Shown: positions 9,227-17,842, counted from the stretch's first letter. The stretch: DNA of 64,000 bases from Pseudonocardiales bacterium (GCA_023252195.1 JAHEXI010000002.1:62001-126000); one strand, 5' to 3'. The notes: a model not told the origin generated them from the sequence alone. Numbers and translations: made by a program.

Positions 9227-9735
9227 CACGCCTCCCTGCGCTTGTGCTCGTCGTGCAACATCGCGTGTAGGGCGTCGACGGTAAGCAGGTTCGCGCACGG
9301 AACGGGTACCGGAATCTTGGTGTCTGGGGCCAGGTCCACCCGTTCATGGTCTCGCAGCGATCGCCAGTAAGCGGCGTACTTCACTTGCATTGAGTCCGGG
9401 CTGACAGTCGCGTAGTCGGCCCAGTGGTCGGGCACGACGACCAGGACGAGGAAGCGGGGCAGCGCAAAGTCCGATCCGGCGAGCTCATTGAAATGCCTCG
9501 CTCGCAGGTGGTACTGCCAATGCTCACCCCGGCAGATCGGTCGAGACCAGGACTTGACCTGAACCTCGATCTTGGGGTGGCGGGTATGGCCGACGACCCC
9601 TTTGTAGCTGATCGTCAGGTCTTCGCCGGTCACGTCAAGCTCTGCTCTTGCCACGATCAGCGCGGCGGCCGACGCGAGCACTCGGACGAACGACTCGCCG
9701 AACTGCCCCTGGTGCTGGTTCCGGTGCAATCCCAT
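9226..9735 (-). CDS. DUF4365 domain protein, predicted PD-(D/E)XK-type nuclease
   Basis: 169 residues from ATG 9735, chosen because the conserved region begins right after it (HQGQFGESFVRVLAS). Longer starts up to 9837 are open. DUF4365 features are a GE-F N-terminal helix, an acidic LDVTGEDLTI strand, and IEVQVKSWS, which matches the D...E/Q-x-K core of PD-(D/E)XK-like nucleases. Such proteins occur in phage-defence and restriction contexts, usually with a partner, but their role is not established. The stop overlaps the downstream gene start (TGATG), and that partner is frameshifted. The pair lies tail-to-tail with the dead drmB, consistent with a separate, younger acquisition into the same island. 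Confidence 0.65.
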   Translation of the reverse strand: MGLHRNQHQGQFGESFVRVLASAAALIVARAELDVTGEDLTISYKGVVGHTRHPKIEVQVKSWSRPICRGEHWQYHLRARHFNELAGSDFALPRFLVLVVVPDHWADYATVSPDSMQVKYAAYWRSLRDHERVDLAPDTKIPVPVPCANLLTVDALHAMLHDEHKRREA

Positions 9736-10122
9736 GCACACCACTTCGTGCCTGTAAGTGTCAGACCGTATGTGATCGTCCGGTGGCAGCTGGCGTCGGC
9801 CTGCCGCTGTCGCGTCGGCTGCGTCCAGCGACGGCACGGTTGCTCGTTAGAGACCGGTGGCGATGATCAGGATCTGCAGTGGATCGTGCCGACCGATCTG
9901 CATCGGTCGGCGGGTGTGGTGATGGTGCAATAGACCGAACGGTCCGTCACAGGATCGATAATCGTCGTGCCGGTGAAATCAAGCCGCGCCCGGTCGCGCC
10001 GCGCCTTATTGCGGGGATCTCGGCACATGCCGCCGAAGGGTGGCGGTCGAGTGGGAGTAGCCTTCGCAACGCTCAACCAGCGGACGACAGACCTCGGATG
10101 GGCGCCAACCCGCGGAGGCACC
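9736..10122. other. Gene-poor stretch
   Basis: No convincing gene. The first 100 bases could be an N-terminal extension of the DUF4365 gene on the minus strand, but the protein family match starts only at 9735. Bases 10113-10117 (GGAGG) form the ribosome binding site of the next plus-strand gene. I see no strong hairpin or repeat. Confidence 0.5.
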
Positions 10123-10413
10123 GTGACGACAAAGAATCCGAATGCGATTCTGCGGAATATCCGATCTTCGATGGCCACGTTGTGCCAGGGCAGTCCGGCC
10201 GCCACACCGCCCGCTGTACACGATCTCATCCAGGCCATCAAAGACCTGGACAACCACCTTTCCTGGGGCGGGACTCCACCCGACGAGTGGCGCAGTGCCC
10301 CGTTCGCGCTGCCCCCGGCGCGGGTCTCGGACACCGGGGCCCATCAGTTGCGCCTGCGCGGAACACCGTCCCCCGAGCCCGATCCGGTCGAGGACATCAT
10401 CCGCCGGATGTGA
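10123..10413 (+). CDS. Small hypothetical protein
   Basis: 96 residues from GTG 10123, chosen for the GGAGG ribosome binding site six bases upstream; longer reading through 9967 lacks one. The sequence ILRNIRSSMATLCQ, then AVHDLIQAIKDLDNHLSWGG, suggests a helical N-terminal half, with a Pro-rich low-complexity tail ending DPVEDIIRRM. I do not recognise a family beyond small actinobacterial hypotheticals, and no catalytic motif, signal peptide or membrane segment is visible. It may form a unit with the next gene 36 bp downstream. Codon use looks like its neighbours, which supports a real gene. Confidence 0.5.
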   Translation: MTTKNPNAILRNIRSSMATLCQGSPAATPPAVHDLIQAIKDLDNHLSWGGTPPDEWRSAPFALPPARVSDTGAHQLRLRGTPSPEPDPVEDIIRRM

Positions 10414-10449
10414 TGGTCGGCGCAGCGCCGGCACGCTACCTTCGGATGC

Positions 10450-10890
10450 ATGCCGACCTCCGGGCCACCGTCGTGCGTAGTGATCCACTGCACTGGTCAC
10501 CGGAGCGACCCGCAGCACGAGGTGTGTATCAAAGGCAGTGATGGGCTCTGTCCGGTGCCAGTGTGCGCCGTTCACCACGACCGAATCGAGCAGGGTGAAC
10601 CGTGGCTGTGGGTTCCCTGGCAGCGGTTGAAGGGTGCCAGTTCCGGACTGGCAGAGGGGTGCATCCTGATGGGCGAGGCGTTGGCCGGCTACGGTCTCGT
10701 CGTCGATCTCGACGTCCGGATGAGCAACAACCTGGTGTTCAGCGCTGATCTCGCCGACGGCCGGGAGACGACGACGTTGGCCATCGATGGTCGGGTGTTC
10801 GGCGTGAACCAGCCGGTCTCCCTGGAGTTGGTCCTCTCGCCAGAGACGGTCGCGCATCTCAAGGAGGCGCTGCGTTTCGTTCGGCCCTGA
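10450..10890 (+). CDS. Hypothetical protein, Cys/His-rich N-terminus
   Basis: 146 residues from ATG 10450. The N-terminal third is rich in possible metal ligands: CVVIHCTGH, HEVC, LCPVPVCAVHHDRI. It is followed by WLWVPWQRL and a region of alternating strands (VVDLDVRMSNNLVFSADL, TTTLAIDGRVFGV) ending in SPETVAHLKEALRF. This could be a small zinc-binding domain followed by a beta domain, but I recognise no family. It lies 13 bp from the end of the convergent Dyp peroxidase gene. No membrane segment or signal peptide. Real-gene status rests on length, sensible composition and position. Confidence 0.5.
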   Translation: MPTSGPPSCVVIHCTGHRSDPQHEVCIKGSDGLCPVPVCAVHHDRIEQGEPWLWVPWQRLKGASSGLAEGCILMGEALAGYGLVVDLDVRMSNNLVFSADLADGRETTTLAIDGRVFGVNQPVSLELVLSPETVAHLKEALRFVRP

Positions 10891-10903
10891 ATTGGTTTTG
10901 GGG

Positions 10904-12247
10904 CTACGCCAGGGCCGCCAGGCAGCGGATCGCGGAGATGCTCGGCAGAAAGCAGTAGGCCCCACCGCGGGTGGTGACGAATCGAGTGAGTCCGTGCAGG
11001 ACCACAGATCCTCCCGACTTCGGTATCGAGAAAGTTCCGGCGCCGTTGCCTTGGGCGCCGATCAGTGGATCGTTGGTGCGGCCGAGTCCGGCGGTGAAGA
11101 TCCCGTCGTTCGCCCATTGGGTCATGAGGAATTCGAACTGATCGCGCAGGCTGACTCCGATGAACAGGCCGAGCAGTCCTCGAGCCTGCCCGTCCGGGGA
11201 ATGTGCCGGGTCATACGCCGGACCGTAGGCGATCCCGCGCCGGACGATGCGGTGCAGGTGACCGCCATCGCCGGCGACGCGTTGCCCGCGCGGATTCATC
11301 CGGCGAATATGCGAGCCGATCGGGCACCGGTAACCCCACTCGTCGGCGGCCTCTCCGGTGTAGTCGAAGTCGTTCAGCGCTTCGGGTGGAATCGGCGGTT
11401 CGGGTGTGTCGGTGTCCGGTGAGAGAACCAGTGGCGTGCCGTTGCGCCAACGTCCGCACAGCTTCGCCTCGATCAGGTCTTCCGACAGTCCGGTCGCTGA
11501 CGCCTGCTGGGCGACGAATTCGGCGAACGCATCGACGTCCTGTTCAAGTACCCGGAATGCGGCGAAGCTACCGTTGACACCCAGCTCGGGAGGCTCCGGT
11601 ACTTGATAGCTGAATCGGTCGAACTGGCTGGGATATCCGAGCAGGAATTCTCCTACCGGAGCTCGCGGCAAGTGATCCGGCAGCCCAGCGAGCGGAACAC
11701 CGTCGATGGTAGGTTGGGATAACCCGTCGCGGTAACCGAAGTGTGCGGCATCGCCGGGCAACGCCGCTCCGTCGTGGCGACCCAGCTCGACGCAGCTGGC
11801 GGACCAGGCCTGTTCCAGTCGCTTCGTCGCCGCGTCGAGCGCGTCAGCCGACTGGGCGGACAGGATCAGCAACAGGTGCAGCGTTGGGTCCACCAACCAC
11901 GGCAGCCATTGGTCGGGTGCGCTCGTACCGACGTCGCCCACGCTGGTAGCACGCTGCACCGCACCCTCGCGGTATTCCACCGGAAAGCTGGCGAGAGACG
12001 CTCGCGGCACCCCCAGCGCCGCGAGGCCGGTAAAGGTGATGCCGAGGTTCACGCAGTAGTCCGGTTTCGCTGCCCAAGGTTGTGCCGTGGTAATGGAAGG
12101 TACCGCCGGATCACTGTCAACCAAGGTGCCGAGAAAGGCGCCGGCGCCCGTCGGCTCGCGAACGCTCAGACCGAGATACCGGGCCACTGGCATGGTGTAA
12201 CCTCGGAGGATAAATCCCTGCACATCCGCGAGCTCGACGGCTTCCAT
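10904..12247 (-). CDS. Dyp-type heme peroxidase
   Basis: 447 residues. The family signature is present: FGYRDGLSQPTIDG around residue 170 supplies the GxxDG motif with the distal Asp, and CPIGSHIRRMNPRG around 310 supplies the proximal heme-ligand His. FIGVSLRDQFEFLMTQWAN near the C-terminus is typical of the class with the long C-terminal half. No twin-arginine signal is visible, so the protein is probably cytoplasmic. It would oxidise substrates with hydrogen peroxide; the natural substrate is unknown. It is last in a minus-strand operon behind an ECF sigma factor (13349-12762) and a 150-residue companion, with a 24-bp gap. No encapsulin gene lies nearby. Confidence 0.88.
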   Translation of the reverse strand: MEAVELADVQGFILRGYTMPVARYLGLSVREPTGAGAFLGTLVDSDPAVPSITTAQPWAAKPDYCVNLGITFTGLAALGVPRASLASFPVEYREGAVQRATSVGDVGTSAPDQWLPWLVDPTLHLLLILSAQSADALDAATKRLEQAWSASCVELGRHDGAALPGDAAHFGYRDGLSQPTIDGVPLAGLPDHLPRAPVGEFLLGYPSQFDRFSYQVPEPPELGVNGSFAAFRVLEQDVDAFAEFVAQQASATGLSEDLIEAKLCGRWRNGTPLVLSPDTDTPEPPIPPEALNDFDYTGEAADEWGYRCPIGSHIRRMNPRGQRVAGDGGHLHRIVRRGIAYGPAYDPAHSPDGQARGLLGLFIGVSLRDQFEFLMTQWANDGIFTAGLGRTNDPLIGAQGNGAGTFSIPKSGGSVVLHGLTRFVTTRGGAYCFLPSISAIRCLAALA

Positions 12248-12271
12248 TGCGGTACTCCCTCTTTACGGTAT

Positions 12272-12724
12272 TCAGCTCGGGGCGCCGACTGGTCCGAGAA
12301 TGTCGAGTACCGTGCGCTCGGGGTAGGCGCTGTAGAACGTCCCAACGCATCCAACGTCGACGCTGTGGACGTAGTCGAGAAACTCCTGACGATAAGTCTG
12401 GACCGGCAGTGGGGGGGCACTTTCCACGTGCGCCATAAGAGCGTTGAAAACGTCGCCTATAGTGTCGATGAATTCGTTGATGTATACCGCGAAGTCGCCG
12501 TCGTAGGTGGTGATCACTCCGAGCTGATCGTTGCCCAAGAATGCGAATCGAGCGAAGTGTACCGTGCTGATCTTGGTCAGCGCGATGGTGACTGGATTCT
12601 GCTCCGGTGGCAAAGACTGAAAGTGTGCGATGAGCTGTTGAAGTGCAGCGTAGTCTTCCGGAGACTTCGCTTTCATCACCATAGTCAACGGGTTCTGGAC
12701 GGGCGGCGGTGGCTGCTCAATCAA
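12272..12724 (-). CDS. Dyp-peroxidase companion protein
   Basis: 150 residues. Starts with a Pro-rich MIEQPPPPVQNPLTMVM, followed by KSPEDYAALQQLIAHFQSLP and TVHFARFAFLGNDQLGVITT, then YDGDFAVYINEFIDTIGDVF. I recall small proteins of this kind next to Dyp-type peroxidases in actinobacteria, but no function has been assigned. The fold looks like a ferredoxin-like or dimeric alpha-beta domain, as in the Dyp family itself. Dyp enzymes are built from such domains, so this may be a single-domain relative. Sits between the sigma factor gene (37 bp upstream) and the peroxidase (24 bp downstream) and is surely cotranscribed. Confidence 0.7.
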   Translation of the reverse strand: MIEQPPPPVQNPLTMVMKAKSPEDYAALQQLIAHFQSLPPEQNPVTIALTKISTVHFARFAFLGNDQLGVITTYDGDFAVYINEFIDTIGDVFNALMAHVESAPPLPVQTYRQEFLDYVHSVDVGCVGTFYSAYPERTVLDILGPVGAPS

Positions 12725-12761
12725 GGGACTTTCCTCTCCGGCGGGTCGATCAGAATCAGGG

Positions 12762-13349
12762 TTAAGAGCGAGGCGTCAGCCCGCGTTCGTCAAGCCTGCG
12801 CCGCAGCTGGGTCAGGGCCCGCGCCCGCGTGGGTCCGATGCCGCCGGCTGGGATTCCAGTATTCCGAGCGACCTCGGTGTACGGGCGCGGGCTATCGAAG
12901 AACAGCTCGCGGAGAAGCATTTGACGGCGGGGTGACAGCGTCGCGATAAGGCTCCGCAGCAGCCGTGCCGTGTCTGCGTCAATGGCGTGCTGCTCCGGGC
13001 CTGTGGATGGGTCAGCCAGTTGCTCTATCGCCGCGTGGGGTGGCGCACTGTGCTGTGCCTGCTGGCGCAGGATGCGCAGGCACTCGCGGCTTGCGGTGGT
13101 CGCCAGCCAACCGGCGAGCTGCTCGGGCAGCAGGATCCGATGGCAGTTCTCCGCCAGCCGTAACCAGGTCATCTGCACCGCGTCGTGGGCGTCGGCGTCC
13201 TGCAGTCCGAACGAGCGCACCTTCCCGATCACCACTCCCCGGTACCGGTGCACGATCTCCTCCCACGCCCTGGGATCTCGGTGGCCCGCGCGCTGGAGCA
13301 GGTCAGTGACGCTAAGGGAGGCCTCAGGTGGGCTGATGGCGGTTGTCAT
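12762..13349 (-). CDS. ECF-type RNA polymerase sigma factor
   Basis: 195 residues from ATG 13349. Region 2 reads DPRAWEEIVHRYRGVVIGKV then DAHDAVQMTWLRLAEN, ending WLATTASRECLRILRQQ. Region 4 reads LSPRRQMLLRELFF and YTEVARNTGIPAGGIGPTRARALTQLRRRL, the promoter-reading helix-turn-helix. There is no extra C-terminal domain and no neighbouring anti-sigma factor. It heads the operon with the companion protein and the Dyp peroxidase, so it probably drives them, perhaps under oxidative stress. The operon is divergent from a TetR gene, with a 211-bp shared upstream region containing palindromes. An upstream start at 13388 is possible but lies in a less conserved stretch. Confidence 0.85.
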   Translation of the reverse strand: MTTAISPPEASLSVTDLLQRAGHRDPRAWEEIVHRYRGVVIGKVRSFGLQDADAHDAVQMTWLRLAENCHRILLPEQLAGWLATTASRECLRILRQQAQHSAPPHAAIEQLADPSTGPEQHAIDADTARLLRSLIATLSPRRQMLLRELFFDSPRPYTEVARNTGIPAGGIGPTRARALTQLRRRLDERGLTPRS

Positions 13350-13446
13350 TCGGATACCCCCGGTGCCGCGTGGGTGGGCGGTGGGCACGAGTCGGGTGCC
13401 CGGGTCGTGATCAGTCAGCGTGATGCTCGGGATACGCCGTAAGCGT

Positions 13447-13530
13447 AACGTACGTTGTACAGTTAGGTGTACAGTGTTATAGTACGGTGCGAAAGCTGCT
13501 ATAGCCCAATCGGGTATACGTTGTACGTAT
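13447..13530. promoter_or_regulatory. Cluster of TetR-type palindromes in a divergent promoter region
   Basis: Two perfect palindromes bracket an AT-richer stretch: AACGTACGTT at 13447-13456 and ATACGT-TGT-ACGTAT at 13516-13530. Between them are TGTACA at 13457-13462 and 13468-13473. All share a TGTAC/GTACG core. The second palindrome lies 17 bp before the AGGAGG-like ribosome site of the TetR gene. The natural reading is autoregulation of the TetR gene and possibly control of the divergent sigma operon. Confidence 0.5.
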
Positions 13531-13560
13531 CGCGGTAGTGGCTACGAGGAGGGATCAAGG

Positions 13561-14292
13561 TTGAACGACCAGTCCAGCGTTCCCGGCCGCTCCGACCCGA
13601 CTACCTGGGTCGGCATCGACCCCAGCAAGGACTACACGCGGCCACCCCCGCTGTCGCGGCCCCGAATCGTGCGGGCCGCGCTGAGTCTGGTCGACGAGAA
13701 GGGTCTGGCTGCCCTGACAATGCGGGCGCTGGCCACTGAGCTCGAAGTCTCGCCGATGGCTCTGTACAACCACGTGCGGGACAAGGACGAGCTGGTGGAC
13801 CTCATGGTCGACCTGATGCTTGCCGAGGTAGACACCTCGGTGACCGAAGGTGACTGGTTGACGCAGCTTCGCGCCCTGGTGCGCAGCTACCACCAGGCCT
13901 TAGCGGCCCACCATGGGCTGGCCCGGGTCTACAGCGTCCGGGTCAGGATCGGCCCGCACGGCCTGTTGCTCATGGAGCGGACGGTTGCGCTTCTGCTGGA
14001 AGCGGGATTCTCGCCTGCCGAGGCGTCTGACGCCTTCTTCGTCCTGTTCATCTACACCGCTGGCTTCCAGCAGATAGGCGACATCGTCCCCCGGCGCGAT
14101 AGCGCAACTCGGGAGGAAACCGGCTATTATCCGCCGCTGCCACCGCAGCAGATCCCCGCTATCACCGCGGTGAGCCCGCACCTGAACGGCCCGCACCGGC
14201 CGGGGCGGTTCGACTACGGCCTCGAGCTTCTGCTCGCTGGTTTGCAGGTTAAGATCGCTCAGCCTGAGAAGGCTGCGACTGCGGCGCAGTGA
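13561..14292 (+). CDS. TetR-family transcriptional regulator
   Basis: 243 residues, TTG start at 13561 behind a strong GAGGAGGG. The DNA-binding domain runs from about residue 35 to 85: RIVRAALSLVDEKGLAALTM, then LATELEVSPMALYNHVRDKDELVDLM. The C-terminal part resembles the tetracycline-repressor type (residues 100-225), with SYHQALAAHHGLARV and FFVLFIYTAGFQQIGDI. It would bind a small hydrophobic ligand and release DNA. Divergent from the ECF sigma operon, with palindromes at 13447-13530 as likely sites. The ligand and the regulon are unknown; the etf genes 46 bp downstream have their own house-keeping context. Confidence 0.85.
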   Translation: MNDQSSVPGRSDPTTWVGIDPSKDYTRPPPLSRPRIVRAALSLVDEKGLAALTMRALATELEVSPMALYNHVRDKDELVDLMVDLMLAEVDTSVTEGDWLTQLRALVRSYHQALAAHHGLARVYSVRVRIGPHGLLLMERTVALLLEAGFSPAEASDAFFVLFIYTAGFQQIGDIVPRRDSATREETGYYPPLPPQQIPAITAVSPHLNGPHRPGRFDYGLELLLAGLQVKIAQPEKAATAAQ

Positions 14293-14338
14293 GGGCCGTC
14301 ACTCCGCTGGGTATCTACCGATCGGTAACATCGTGGTC

Positions 14339-15121
14339 ATGAACATTGTGGTTCTGATAAAGCAGGTGCCGGACACCTGGTCCGCACGCACCCTGGCCGA
14401 TTCCGACCACACCCTTGATCGCGCCTCGGCGGACGTCGTGCTGGACGAGATCAACGAACGCGCGGTCGAGGAGGCGCTCAAGATCAAGGAGGCGGACGGT
14501 GGTGAGGTCACCGTCGTCACGATGGGGCCCCAGCGGGCCGCCGACGCCGTCCGCAAAGCGCTGTCGATGGGTGCGGACAAGGCGGTGCACCTGTCCGACG
14601 AGGGCCTTCACGGGTCCTGCGCGGTGCAGACCGCCAAGGCGCTGGCCACAGTCATCGGCACGCTCGGCGACGTCGACCTCATTATTGCCGGCAATGAGGC
14701 CACCGACGGCACCGTGGGCGCTATCGCGGCGATGGTCGCCGACGTGCTCGGGTTGCCGGATTTGACCCATGCCCGCAAGGTCACCGTCGAAGGACGCACG
14801 GTGACCGTGGAGCGGGAGACCGATGACGCGATCACGGTCCTGCGGGCTGATCTACCGGCTGTGATCAGCGTGAACGAGAAGATCAACGAGCCGCGCTACC
14901 CGTCGTTCAAGGGGATCATGGCGGCAAAGAAGAAGCCGGTCGCCACCTTGTCGCTGGCCGATGCGGGCATCGAACGCATCGCTGTCGGGTTGGCCACCGC
15001 CACCTCGACGGTGATCGAGTCCACGCCACGGCCGCCGCGGCTGGCCGGGCAGGTCGTCACCGACGAGGGTGACGGCGCGGCCAAGCTCGCCGAATACCTC
15101 ATCGGCCAGAAGCTGATCTGA
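14339..15121 (+). CDS. etfB: Electron transfer flavoprotein beta subunit
   Basis: 260 residues from ATG 14339 (a GTG two codons earlier is possible). MNIVVLIKQVPDTWS and the repeated ADAVRKALSMGADKAVHLSD are typical, as is DLIIAGNEATDGTVGAIAAMVAD, the AMP-binding segment. C-terminal EKINEPRYPSFKGIMAAKKKP matches the family recognition loop. With EtfA it forms the FAD/AMP heterodimer that passes electrons from acyl-CoA dehydrogenases to the membrane quinone oxidoreductase. etfA starts 21 bp downstream and is cotranscribed. The order etfB-etfA-cysteine desulfurase-mnmA matches mycobacteria (fixA-fixB-iscS-trmU). Confidence 0.95.
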   Translation: MNIVVLIKQVPDTWSARTLADSDHTLDRASADVVLDEINERAVEEALKIKEADGGEVTVVTMGPQRAADAVRKALSMGADKAVHLSDEGLHGSCAVQTAKALATVIGTLGDVDLIIAGNEATDGTVGAIAAMVADVLGLPDLTHARKVTVEGRTVTVERETDDAITVLRADLPAVISVNEKINEPRYPSFKGIMAAKKKPVATLSLADAGIERIAVGLATATSTVIESTPRPPRLAGQVVTDEGDGAAKLAEYLIGQKLI

Positions 15122-15142
15122 TCGTCGCAGAGGAGAACCGTT

Positions 15143-16102
15143 ATGGCAGAGGTCCTGGTCCTCGTCGAGCACTCCGGCGGCGAGGTCAAGAAGGTCACCA
15201 ACGAACTGCTCACGGCGGCAGCGAGGCTGGGTGAGGTGTCCGCTGTGGTGGTCGGCACGCCTGGCAGCGCAGCCAAGCTCAAGGACCGGCTGGCCGCCTA
15301 TGGTGCGGCGAAGGTCTACCTCGCCGAGTCCGACGATGTGGACGACTACCTCACCGCTCCCACCGTCGGCGTGCTGGCGGCGCTCGTGGAGTCGGTCCAA
15401 CCGGCCGCCGTCCTCATCGCCTCGTCTCCTGACGGCAAGGAGATCGCCGGCAAGCTTGCCGTGCGTACCGGGTCGGGCCTGCTCTCCGACGCCGTCGAGC
15501 TGGCCGCCGACGGCACCGCCACTCATTCGGTCTTCGGCGGCTCCTATCTCGCCAAGTCCCAGGCCACCACGCCGGTCGCGGTGATCACTGTGCGGGCCGG
15601 CGCGATCGAACCGGTCGAGTCGCCGGGCGCGGCCGCCGAGCAGACCGTCGAGGTTCCCGCGGTGAGCGCGACGAAAACTGCGAAGATCATCGAGCGTAGA
15701 CCTATCGAGGGTGGGGACCGCCCGGAGCTCAGTGAGGCCAGCGTAGTGGTCTCCGGCGGTCGTGGCGTCGGCTCGGCGGACAACTTCGGGGTGGTCGAGA
15801 AGCTCGCCGACTCCCTCGGTGCCGCGGTCGGGGCCTCGCGGGCGGCGGTGGACTCCGGCTACTACCCGCACCAGTTCCAAGTCGGGCAGACCGGCAAGAC
15901 CGTCTCGCCGCAGCTCTACGTCGCGCTCGGCATCTCCGGCGCGATTCAGCACCGGGCCGGCATGCAGACGTCCAAGACCATCGTCGCGGTCAACAAAGAC
16001 CCGGAGGCGCCGATCTTCGAGATCGCAGACTTCGGCGTGGTAGGCGATCTGTTCACCATCGCCCCGCAGCTCACCGACGCGGTCACCAAGCGCAAGGGCT
16101 GA
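15143..16102 (+). CDS. etfA: Electron transfer flavoprotein alpha subunit
   Basis: 319 residues, ATG start with AGGAGAA upstream. The N-terminal domain begins MAEVLVLVEHSGGEVKKVTN. The C-terminal FAD-binding domain is clear: VVSGGRGVGSADNF near residue 200, ASRAAVDSGYYPHQFQVGQT near 235, and LYVALGISGAIQHRAGMQ to NKDPEAPIFEIADFGVVGD near 290, which surround the flavin. It carries the redox FAD of the ETF dimer and donates electrons to ETF:quinone oxidoreductase. Full length for the family. Directly behind etfB in a two-gene operon. Confidence 0.95.
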   Translation: MAEVLVLVEHSGGEVKKVTNELLTAAARLGEVSAVVVGTPGSAAKLKDRLAAYGAAKVYLAESDDVDDYLTAPTVGVLAALVESVQPAAVLIASSPDGKEIAGKLAVRTGSGLLSDAVELAADGTATHSVFGGSYLAKSQATTPVAVITVRAGAIEPVESPGAAAEQTVEVPAVSATKTAKIIERRPIEGGDRPELSEASVVVSGGRGVGSADNFGVVEKLADSLGAAVGASRAAVDSGYYPHQFQVGQTGKTVSPQLYVALGISGAIQHRAGMQTSKTIVAVNKDPEAPIFEIADFGVVGDLFTIAPQLTDAVTKRKG

Positions 16103-16164
16103 CGCTACGGGCCGACCAGCTCGATCAGCTGATGCCGGTGTTGCCGCTGTCTGGTTTTCGGCGC

Positions 16165-16462
16165 CCAGGCGGCGCTGCCGGCTGCCGGCGCCACCAGTGG
16201 CGTCGCTGCGCTGGCCCCATGCCGGGGCGATGACAGCGATGATCACACCAGCTGCCGCGGTCGCCCAGCCCAGCGCGGCGGACCCGGTGGTCTCATCCGC
16301 GGCCACCGCGCCAGCCAAGTACGGACTGAACACAAACGAGATGACGACGTTGAACGCCGCCGAACCCCAATCCCACGCCACCCACGCCATTAACCCCGCG
16401 CAGATCCCCTCGGCGGTCAACCGCTGATGTATCGGCGAAGCCATGTAGCCACGCTCGCTCAT
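16165..16462 (-). pseudogene. MFS transporter (UMF1/Atg22-like) N-terminal remnant
   Basis: From ATG 16462 (or 16444), about 95 codons read as the first membrane segments of a UMF1-type major facilitator: AGLMAWVAWDWGSAAFNVVI, SFVFSPYLAGAVAADE, LGWATAAAGVIIAVIAPAWG, ending in QRSDATGG, the usual loop after the second or third helix. The remaining three quarters of a normal 400-residue transporter are missing; the frame merely runs on antisense into etfA. This looks like a 5' gene fragment left by a deletion next to the etf operon. The stretch 16463-16639 upstream holds nothing I can name besides the start region of the next gene. Confidence 0.6.
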
Positions 16463-16639
16463 CGCGCTTGGCGCTCTCTTGGCATCTACTTGGACCGGCC
16501 GGTTGGGTGATATTGCGCGTGAGCGAGGGGTTTTGCTCCGCCGCTGGTAGCTGCTGGAGGCGCCAGGCCGGGTGTGAGCGCGGGCGTGGTGAGCGGCCCG
16601 CACCGCAGCCTCGACGGGCGCCGTTAGGCTGGGGTCTCG

Positions 16640-17842
16640 ATGACCTACCTCGACCACGCCGCCACGACACCGATGCTGTCGGAGGCGGTGGCAGCGATGA
16701 GTCAGGCCTTGTCCACCTTGGGCAATGCCTCGTCGCTGCATGGCTCGGGCCGGCGAGCGCGGCGCACCGTGGAGGAATGCCGGGAGAGCATCGCCGACGC
16801 GGTGGGCGCCCGCCCGTCTGAGGTGGTGTTCACCGGCGGCGGCACGGAGGGCGACAACCTTGCTGTCAAGGGGCTGTTCTGGCAGCGGCGCGGCGCCGAT
16901 CCCCGTCGCACCCGGGTGCTGGCCTCCACTGTCGAGCATCACGCCGTGCTCGACGCGGTGTCCTGGCTGGCCGACCATGAGGGCGCCGAGGTGAGCTGGC
17001 TCGAGGTCGACGACCACGGCCGGGTGCACCCGGAAACCCTCCGCGCCGCGCTGGCCCGGGATCCCGGATCGGTGGCCCTGGTGACCGTGATGTGGGCGAA
17101 CAACGAAGTGGGCACCGTGGCGCCGGTGCGCGAGCTGGCTGAGGTCGCCGCCGGGTACGGGGTGCCGCTGCACACCGATGGCGTGCAGGCAGTCGGCCAG
17201 CTGCCGGTGCACTTCGGCCGGTCCCAGGCCGCCGCTCTCACCCTGACCGGGCACAAGCTGGGCGGTCCTTACGGAGCCGGGGTGCTGTTGCTGGGCCGGG
17301 AGGTCGCGGCGACCCCGCTGCTGCACGGCGGTGGGCAGGAGCGCGATGTGCGCTCCGGCACGCTGGACGTCCCGGCGATCGTCGGGTTGGCCACCGCGAT
17401 CCGGCACGCCGTGGCTAGCCAGCCACAGACCACGATCGGGCTCGCGGCGCTGCGCGACGACCTGGTGGACGGAATCCTGGCCAAGGTGCCCGATGCGGTG
17501 CTCAATGGGGATCCGGGTGACGGCCTGATCGACGGCGGTCCCTCTCGATTGCCGGGTAATGCGCATTTCACCTTTCCCGGCTGCGAGGGCGACTCGCTAT
17601 TGATGCTGCTCGACGCCCGGGGCATCGAGTGCTCCACGGGAGCGGCGTGCACCGCCGGTGTGGCGCAGCCCTCGCACGTACTGCTGGCGATGGGAGCGAC
17701 CCCGGCCGCGGCCCGCGGCTCGCTGCGCTTCTCCCTCGGACGCACCTCTACCGCCGCGGACGTGGCCGAGGTTCTCGATGCCATCGAGCCGGTCGTCGCT
17801 CGGGCCCGGGGCGCTGGATTCCGGCGGGCGGCGGCATCGTGA
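16640..17842 (+). CDS. Cysteine desulfurase (NifS/IscS type)
   Basis: 400 residues, starting [12 protein letters not shown], the standard opening of class V PLP enzymes. The PLP lysine is in [17 protein letters not shown] (about residue 206), preceded by [13 protein letters not shown]. The active-site cysteine loop is [18 protein letters not shown] near residue 330. It removes sulfur from L-cysteine and hands it on as persulfide, here most likely to MnmA, whose gene overlaps its stop (GTGA at 17839-17842), and to Fe-S assembly. The overlap and the conserved order with mnmA support the tRNA-thiolation role. Cytoplasmic. Confidence 0.93.
   Translation: MTYLDHAATTPMLSEAVAAMSQALSTLGNASSLHGSGRRARRTVEECRESIADAVGARPSEVVFTGGGTEGDNLAVKGLFWQRRGADPRRTRVLASTVEHHAVLDAVSWLADHEGAEVSWLEVDDHGRVHPETLRAALARDPGSVALVTVMWANNEVGTVAPVRELAEVAAGYGVPLHTDGVQAVGQLPVHFGRSQAAALTLTGHKLGGPYGAGVLLLGREVAATPLLHGGGQERDVRSGTLDVPAIVGLATAIRHAVASQPQTTIGLAALRDDLVDGILAKVPDAVLNGDPGDGLIDGGPSRLPGNAHFTFPGCEGDSLLMLLDARGIECSTGAACTAGVAQPSHVLLAMGATPAAARGSLRFSLGRTSTAADVAEVLDAIEPVVARARGAGFRRAAAS

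Noticed and set aside
14852-17566. A 904-codon open frame on the minus strand
   Set aside because: It runs antisense through etfA and the cysteine desulfurase gene, both of which have unmistakable motifs. Only the short transporter remnant near 16165-16462 within it looks protein-like.
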